The notes under the pieces were generated by a model. That model was not told the origin of the DNA, did not search any database, and saw only the letters and a program-made list of their open reading frames with translations. A stretch of 64,000 nt of DNA, taken from assembly GCF_964656455.1 (NCBI RefSeq), contig NC_135714.1, forward strand, positions 121,153,631-121,217,630, given 5' to 3'. The translations under genes and the position numbers were made by a program. Positions 57,481 to 64,000 of the stretch are shown one piece after another; within the stretch, counting starts at the first letter, position 1, and each line of letters starts with the position of its first letter. The stretch comes from Halichoerus grypus (Eukaryota > Chordata > Mammalia > Carnivora > Phocidae).

Positions 57481-57638
57481 TTAGGCACCTGGGTGGCTCA
57501 GTAGGTTAAGCGTCTGCCTGAGATCAAGCCCCACATTGGGCTCCTTGCTCAGCAGGGAGCCTGCTTCTCTCCTTCTGCCTGCCACTCCCCCTGATTGTGC
57601 TTTCTCTCTGTCAAATAAAGAAATAAAATCTTAAAAAA
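57481..57638 (+). mobile_element. Can-SINE with internal deletion, plus
   Basis: TTAGGCACCTGGGTGGCTCA, then GTCTGCCTGAGATCAAGCCC shows loss of about 35 bases normally containing GGTCATGATC. CT-rich region and AAATAAAGAAATAAAATCTT tail follow. Target-site duplication AAAGACTAAG (57,471-57,480 and 57,639-57,648). Confidence 0.93.
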
Positions 57639-57649
57639 AAAGACTAAGA

Positions 57650-60030
57650 GAACATAGTTTTGTGTAAGAAACCAAAGGGTAAGCTAATTGAAGTCCAAAA
57701 TTAAGCACTTACCCACCCAACCACAGGCAATTCTGGCCCTGTGAGACCAAGTTCCACTTGGTTTGGGGATGGCTTCGCTCTGGAGGAACAAAGTAGAATT
57801 TGTGCTCTCTGTAGGTGGGCTGGGTCTCAAAGAAGAGAAAAATGCCAGGCAAGTTTAGACTTTACAAATTTACAGATACATTTAATTATTATGTAGTATA
57901 TGTGTAGTGACATTACTATTCTGTAACATATATGTAATTACAAATATATATATATTATATTACAAGTATATATAACATAAAGATTCTACCTATTACAAAG
58001 TAAATTCTCAAAAAATTAGCCATTATTATTCTAATTTTCAAACCAAATTACATCTAGTCATGTTGTCCTATACAGGATATCAGAAGTTTTGCAATGAGAC
58101 TAGGTGATAACAGTACACCACTCCAATCACAAAATGCACAAAGACCTACTATTTATAAAATTCCAACAATAAAGATGCCCTAACTTTACCTTTAAGCCCT
58201 CTGCCAATCCTTAATTTCTAGGGAGAAATTAAAGTTCAAAGAATAAATACTCTTGCAAGTTAAATAGAAGGGAAATAAAGTCCAAAACCGGATTTCTTTG
58301 GGTTCTGAAAACAAATTAAAGCCCAAAAGTTATCCTTCCCCATGCAGTTCTGCTCAGTTCCGTCAGAGGAGTTCATCACATCTGGGTAGAGTTGGGTTTC
58401 TTCAGCAACTTCAGCCTGGGAAGGGCCTTAAAAATTCTTAGTTCAATGTCAAGACTCCTCATTCTTACTCCAATAAGACACTTCAAAATAGGACTCGAAA
58501 GTAACCCTAACCCCACACCCACCAAATTTAGAATATAAGCCAAACCCTAACCCTGGAGCAATGAACCCTGGTAACAATCCTGTTCCTTAAACCCAGAATG
58601 CAGTGTTGTCAAAGGCCATCCCACTGCTGTCTGAGGAGGTCCTGGGGTAGATGGTAACCATCTCAGTCCAGTTTGTCTGGTTTGCCAGCCAGTCTACTTG
58701 TCTGGAATCTACAACCTGTGAATTTAATTGGGAGGAGCCTCCCAGCAAATTATTAATTCTGTCACTATGGATTTACCCTATGTGTGGGGCAGGGGTCAAT
58801 CCAGAAGCCTCCGTCTCCTCAGGAAGGTGGCCTTGACTAGACTGTCATCTTTGTTTGCAATGGCAGCAGCCCCTCCTCACAAACCTGGTGTTAGTTGAGA
58901 TTTCTTGCTTTCTTCCCCAACCTATTCTAAACCTCATAGCTTCCACTTCCTGAGGATGAATGAACTCCCTGATTAGTACTGATTCCTAGGTAATCTGTAG
59001 GATATTTTATGCCTGTGTTATAGCAGCACCCTTTCTTTGCTTCTCGAAGAGAACTAGACCTAAAAATATCCGGCCTTCTAGAAAAGGATTCCACCTTACA
59101 GCTGTACTTGTTTCAGAATTTCTGAACTGAAACAACTACTGAGGCTCTGAAGCAGGGGCCCCCAAAGTCTTAGGGAGGGCTGGTGCCTCAGCCATGTGGT
59201 CTTCTAAGTCCAGACAATCTTCTTCTGTTCCATCTCATAAATTCCTTGGGAACTGTGATACTCACATGCCCAGCTACAATAATTCTCATTTTGAAACTCA
59301 CCCAGACATTCTTCTCTACTATTTTCATTTTCTGTGATTTGGCCTTTGGACCAGACATACGATTTAAGGTCAAGTGCTCAGCAGTTTCAACCTGTGACCC
59401 GAATGTAGAATGGAATGCTGCTTACTGCAAAAAATCTTAAGCCTTAGCCACATGATATTTTAACAATTTAAAGCTAGAAGCTTCCTAGTGTTCTATAGCT
59501 CAAGTGTAAATTTGCTTTCTCACGATATACATGCAGATTACAATCCCACTTTAGCCTAGCCAACAATAAGAGGCTGTGCCTGCATTATAATAAGCTACAG
59601 CAGCCTGCAGCCTGAGGCCTTAGCACCTGCCAAAGGCACTGCTTTGCTCAGGCCTTTGCCATGTGCTACAAGTTCAAGGTCAAACTGCAGCAATCTGCAC
59701 TCTTAGGCCATCTGTGTTGGCCAATGGCCCACGCCTTTGGCCCAGTCTCTACAGAATGTCTTTTAGGGTCAGAACCACAACAAGTTGCAGCCACCTGGCA
59801 AAGTCAAAAATACCTAGTGACTAATGCTTAAGGACTTTTAGCTAAGTGTCATCACTAAAAGCTAACTTTGCAAAGTAAAAACCTACTTGGCTTAGCATAA
59901 ACCCTACAAACCACCAATGTCAAAATGCCCTGCCTAAACACTAAAGACTAAGTTCTCATCAGAAGCTCATTCCACATGACGTTTGCTTCCCAAATTCTTC
60001 TTGTCTCCTTTCTCACTGTATGTATGAGTT
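57650..60030. other. Unclassified ~2.4-kb block
   Basis: No repeat or gene recognised. It is GC-richer from about 58.3 kb. An AT simple-repeat patch lies at 57,890-57,980. Between 59,570 and 59,790 similar phrases recur (GCAGCCTGCAGCCTGAGGCC, GCAGCAATCTGCACTCTTAG, CAGGCCTTTGCC, CGCCTTTGGCC), hinting at a degenerate tandem repeat of roughly 95-110 bp. Confidence 0.4.
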
Positions 60031-60047
60031 TAAGTATATAGGAGATA

Positions 60048-60242
60048 GGGGCGCCTGGGTGGCTCAGTTGGTTAAGCGGCTGCCCTTCAGCTCAGGTCAT
60101 GATCCCAGGGTCCTGGGATCGAGCCCTGCATCAGGCTCCTTGCTCAGCGGGGAGTCTGCTTCTCCCTTGGCCTGCTGCTCCCCCTGCTTGTGTGCTCTCT
60201 CTCTCTCTCTCTCAAATAAATAAATAAAATCTTAAAAAAAAA
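60048..60242 (+). mobile_element. Can-SINE, plus, consensus-like
   Basis: Head GGGGCGCCTGGGTGGCTCAG, GGTCATGATCCCAGGGTCCT, TGCTCAGCGGGGAGTCTGCT, (CT)n and AAATAAATAAATAAAATCTT. The target-site duplication AAGTATATAGGAGATA is perfect over 16 bp (60,032-60,047 and 60,243-60,258), suggesting a young copy. Confidence 0.97.
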
Positions 60243-60654
60243 AAGTATATAGGAGATATCCATATATCTATATCTATATATCCAATTTAGTTGAAATACA
60301 TATACTACATATATACACATATAATCAATAAATTTTAATAAATAAAACAAATGCCTGACAGAGAAAAGAAAAACATATTATTAGTATTTATTTGATTTAT
60401 TTTACTAAATTTAGATCATATTACACAGAGAAATGTGCATTCTGCTTTCTCACGTCAAAAATATTTAAAAATATTTCCTAATATCATTAGTACAAATTTG
60501 AAAAATATTAAAATATTTTTTATCACAGTGTGCTCTGAAGTTGGTGAAATCACCACATCATAATAGTAAAGCTTTATGAAAGGGTACATACTCTTCCTCA
60601 TAATCCAGTTCGCTTATCTAGAGGCAACCATTTTTAATTCTTTTAGCTGATGTT

Positions 60655-61410
60655 TAAAAAAAGTTAATTGAAATATCACTGACATATAATATTGTGTTAG
60701 TTCCAGGTACACAACATAATGGCTCAATATTTGTATACAGATGGCCTCTGACTGACGACGGTGTGACTTAATATTTTTTGACTTTATGGTGGTGTGAAAG
60801 CAATACGAATTCAGGAGAAACTGTACCTTGAATTCTGATCTTTTTCTGGGCTAGCAATGTGAAGTATGATACTCTCTTTTGATGGGGCAGCTCCCAGTCC
60901 GCCATGTGCTCAAGAGGTTAAACAACAGATAGACTTACAACCATTCTGTTTTTCACTTTCAGTACAGTATTCAATAAGTTACAGGAGATATTCAACACTT
61001 TATTATCAAATATTATCAAATGTGTCAGATGACTTTGCCTAACTGTACACTAATGTAGGTGTTCTGAGCGTGTTTAAGGGAGGCCAAGTTGCTAGGCTAT
61101 CATGTTTGGTAGGTTGAGTGTATTACATGCATTTTCAGTTTATGAGATTTTCAACTTTTGATGGGTTAATCGGGGCATAACCCCATCATATGTCAAGGAA
61201 GATTTGCATATTGTGAAATGATTACCACTGTAAGTCTAGTTAACGTCCGTCACTATCCATAGTTACAAGTTTATCTTTCTTGTGATGAGAACTTTTAAGA
61301 TCTACTCTGTTAGCAACTCTGAAATATGCAATACAGTATTATTAACTACAGTAACCATGCTGTACATTACACCTCCTATTTTATAAATGCAAGTTTGTAC
61401 CTTTTGAGTC
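60655..61410 (-). mobile_element. Old L1 3' UTR, minus, split by a DNA transposon
   Basis: TTAATTGAAATATCACTGAC, GTTCCAGGTACACAACATAA on the left and TATTGTGAAATGATTACCAC, CAGTAACCATGCTGTACATT, TTTATAAATGCAAGTTTGTA on the right make up one L1 3' end. The interval 60,740-61,210 is foreign. Confidence 0.85.
60740..61211. mobile_element. Tigger-like (Tc1/mariner-pogo) non-autonomous DNA transposon in L1
   Basis: Starts CAGATGGCCTCTGACTGACG and ends CATCATATGTCAAGGAAG, which are imperfect inverted termini. Inside are TTTATGGTGGTGTGAAAGC, AGTATTCAATAAGTTACAGG, AGGTGTTCTGAGCGTGTTTA. TA dinucleotides flank both ends, the usual target of this superfamily. The removed interval restores L1 continuity. 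Family name not certain. Confidence 0.72.
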
Positions 61411-61900
61411 TTTGCTGATTCTTTTGTTGTTCCTTTCATACCCCTAAATACTATCTTGTACTGCTATTTTTCAATTATTCAATTTTAGAAATTATTTATT
61501 TACTCTTTTGTCTCTTAATCTACCAAACTTCTAGGATAGCTAAATCACTATTTTTAGTTAAATCGATAAATTATATAAATATAGTTTATTTGAAGGACAA
61601 ACAGCTCATTTTTGTGCAGTTTTTTCATTTACCAAGAGTTTCTCATTTCCTCTTTTTCTATGTCCCTTTATCCTAATATTATATTTAAACTGTTTATTTT
61701 ATCAAGCATTTTATAGAGTGTTTGTTTTACTGCCTTTCCCTAGAACACTCTGTTTCTCATCTGTCATTTGGACATGTCTTTTTTTAGGAGAGCTTTGAAG
61801 TGGTCATCATGGGCTATACTCTTGGGTAGAAACCCTCATTTCCGGGAACTTGTCTTTGTCTTTCTTGGATTACTATTTTGTTTTGCTAGAGCAAAGAGTG
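61411..61900. other. Unassigned AT-rich DNA
   Basis: No gene or confident repeat. It may be continuous with the LINE-like relic that follows. Confidence 0.35.
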
Positions 61901-61919
61901 TGTGGGAAGTAATATTTCT

Positions 61920-62330
61920 GAAAATTTGTATGTCTGAAAATGTGTTTATTCCAAACATTTGACTGAAAGTTTGGCTAGACATAGAATTTTAGTCCAAAAT
62001 CTATTTCTGTCAGATTTCTGAAAGCGCTAATCCATGACTATCTAGCATCAGTGTTATTGATAAAATGGTTGGTGCCAATCTGATTATTCCTCTGTAGATG
62101 ACATTTCTATTGCTCTCTGGAAACTATGAGGATTTTGTCGTTATTTCTTTGGCTCTAAAATTACACAAATACTTGTTGAAGAATGGGACTTTTTCATGCA
62201 TTTATTTGGCATTTAGAGAGTGTTTTCAATCTGGAGACTTTGTCCTTTGACTCTCAAAAATTCTCTTGAATTGATTCTTTGGTATTTTACAAATGCTTCT
62301 TTTCTATGTCCTCTCATTATGAAATGCTAT
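61920..62330 (-). mobile_element. LINE-like relic (L1/HAL1-type), minus, tentative
   Basis: GAAAATGTGTTTATTCCAAA, GGCTAGACATAGAATTTTAG and the stretch after GAGGATTTTGTCGTTATTTC resemble a common mammalian LINE-derived segment read in reverse. Decay is heavy and the family is uncertain. Confidence 0.4.
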
Positions 62331-62529
62331 TCATCAGATCAATATTTATTGTTTGTTATTCAATGAACAATTTCAAAAATGAGATACAAGTGCTTAGTTT
62401 GGATTCTCAATCATCTGGGGTCTAATAGAAATCAATTCCTAGCAATTCCCTGAGGGCTGAATCTTCAGACCTCAGAGGCAAGGTCACAATTAGCAGCTGA
62501 ACTTCTCCCAGAAGTCCTACGGCGACCAA

Positions 62530-62640
62530 CCCCCTTATTTTGTAAGTGTAGACACCTGGATAATTAGGTAAATGTTCCAAGGTTTTACAGCCAGCTAGTG
62601 GCAGAGCCTGGATCAAACCAAAAGATTCTCATTTTCTAGC
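62530..62640 (+). mobile_element. MIR fragment, plus
   Basis: AGGTAAATGTTCCAAGGTTT, ACAGCCAGCTAGTGGCAGAG and CCTGGATCAAACC are the second half of the MIR core. Confidence 0.75.
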
Positions 62641-63350
62641 TGGGTTCCTTGCTCATCATATGTTTTGATAGTCTGCCACAAACCCAGTGGCTTGAAACAT
62701 AAATTCACATATCTTAAGTTCAACCATGATGGGCGTGGTTTCCAAAGGAAATTCTAGGGACTGTTATACAAGCAAAAAGTGGAGAAGGGCTACTGGGATG
62801 GCAGAAATGAGACATCCTTCCAAGGAATACCTGCCATCAGTCACTGCCGACAACTCTTTCTGCAACTGTTTATGAAGCCAGTTTGTAAATACATGGTGGT
62901 TATTTTATCTATTTAATATTTAAATAGAACATTGCTTCCTTGGGTATGATTACTGAAGAATTGTTTGAAGTATATAAAGCTTTAAATGCATATAAATATT
63001 TTTTTGTAGTAGAACAGGGTCTTAGAATAAACATTGACTAAATCATCATGTTAAAGAAAACTCAAAATGGAGCCCAAAGTCTGAGTATATCCCTGATCCA
63101 ACCACCCACAGCCGTGGAAGGAAAACTTAAGCAGTTCTGATTTCCCTGAAATGCTGACTCTGACTTCAAACTAACCTTTGTAGCTTCCTAGCTGATCAGT
63201 TACAAACAAGTAAACTGATGAGGTGATACTACCTTAAAAGGAATGTTAAGTGCCTGGTAACCAGTCACAATAGAAAGCAAGGCACTTCCTCATTCTGGCT
63301 TTGTAAACTGAGCTTAACTGCTGAGAGCCAAGCACTTTTAGTTTTGTGAC
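62641..63350. other. Unassigned DNA
   Basis: No gene or repeat recognised. Confidence 0.35.
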
Positions 63351-63352
63351 TT

Positions 63353-64000
63353 TTTAAAAATTTTTTATTGTTATGTTAATCACCATACATTACATCATTA
63401 GTTTTCGATGTAGTGTTCCATGATTCATTGTTTGTGCATAACACCCAGTGCTCCATGCAGAACGTGCCCTCTTTAATACCCATCACCAGGCTAACCCACC
63501 CTCCCACCCTCCTCCCCTCTAGAACCCTCAGTTTGTTTTTCAGAGTCCATCGTCTCTCATGGTTCGTCTCGCCCTCCGATTTCCCCCCTTCATTCTTCCC
63601 CTCCTGCTATCTTCTTCTTCTTCTTTTTTTTCTTAACACATATTACATTATTTGTTTCAGAGGTACAGATCTGTGATTCAACAGTCTTGCACAATTCACA
63701 GCGCTCAGCATAGCACATACCCTCCCCAATGTCTATCACCCAGCCACCCCATCCCTCCCACCCCACCCCCCCACTCCAGCAACCCTGTTTGTTTCCTGAG
63801 ATTAAGAATTCCTCATATCAGTGAGGTCATATGATATATGTCTTTCTCTGATTGACTTATTTCGCTCAGCATAACACCCTCCAGTTCTATCCATGTCGTT
63901 GCAAATGGCAAGATCTCATTCCTTTCGATGGCTGCATAATATTCCATTGTATATATATACCACATCTTCTTTACTCATTCATCTGTCGATGGACATCTTG
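63353..64000 (-). mobile_element. Young carnivore L1 3' end, minus, continues past the window
   Basis: TTATGTTAATCACCATACAT, GTAGTGTTCCATGATTCATT, ACCAGGCTAACCCACCC, TCTCATGGTTCGTCTCGCC, TTTGTTTCAGAGGTACAGAT, CTGAGATTAAGAATTCCTCA and GGCTGCATAATATTCCATTG reach the last ORF2 bases at 63,990. It is still L1 at the final base, so its 5' extent is unknown. The frames inside are not genes. Confidence 0.96.

Noticed and set aside
58504..58556. Telomere-like CCCTAACCC motifs
   Set aside because: Only isolated one- to two-unit matches, too few to be an interstitial telomeric repeat.
1..64000. CRISPR arrays, operons, prokaryotic genes or phage
   Set aside because: No regularly spaced direct repeats, no dense coding and no ribosome binding sites. 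The repeat content is mammalian throughout.

Overview
This 64 kb window is mammalian nuclear DNA from a carnivore, most likely an arctoid caniform (bear, pinniped or mustelid group). The diagnosis rests on about two dozen tRNA-derived Can-SINEs whose head reads like GGGGCGCCTGGGTGGCTCAG, followed by a CT-rich stretch and an (AAATA)n/A-rich tail. Their central region matches the non-dog, non-cat form as I know it. The window also holds several copies of a young carnivore L1 3' end. It is AT-rich, with interspersed repeats of every age, and has no recognisable multi-exon gene, rRNA, true tRNA gene or CRISPR array. Nearly all open frames are short and fall inside SINEs, L1 or LTR sequence. It reads as intergenic or deep intronic DNA.

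Layout. 0-8 kb: Can-SINEs, an old unclassified dispersed repeat with the 'ttattgag..ctatgtgcc' opening (about 4.69-6.05 kb, a weaker copy at 6.74-7.34 kb), an (ATC)n run and a poly(T)-only insertion. 8-16 kb: largely unassigned AT-rich sequence, two MaLR/ERVL-type LTR relics at 12.3-13.26 kb, and a diverged pair of related segments (7.8-8.4 and 13.9-14.3 kb). 16-20 kb: an LTR-like block and a decayed L1 on the + strand with endonuclease-region remnants. 20-25 kb: a DNA-transposon fragment, MIRs, an MLT1-like LTR, a young L1 with an inverted 5' part sitting in an older L1, and an L2. 25.9-30.4 kb: one old minus-strand L1 ORF2 broken up by SINEs, an unclassified repeat and an MLT2-like LTR; it contains a composite inverted SINE pair carrying an exact 53-bp reverse copy of DNA 1.7 kb away. 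30-40 kb: MIR, L2 and MER5 fragments, SINEs, an AT palindrome and two adjacent MaLR LTRs. 40-42.5 kb: another old plus-strand L1 interrupted by about 1.3 kb of unclassified DNA. 43-54 kb: L1 3' ends, SINEs, MIRs, MaLR LTRs, a second poly(T)-type insertion, and a 95-bp inverted duplication (48.85 / 52.20 kb). 54-64 kb: SINEs, a 1.3-kb minus L1, an unclassified 2.3-kb block with degenerate repeats, an L1 split by a Tigger-like DNA transposon, and a young minus L1 that runs off the right edge.

The only candidate for cellular coding sequence is a small minus-strand frame at 49.47-49.64 kb, with a good start context and a consensus splice donor. It stays speculative. The most unusual structures are the two short near-exact inverted duplications and the two 'tail-only' retro-insertions with perfect target-site duplications. 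Family names come from recalled consensus sequences, not from a library search.
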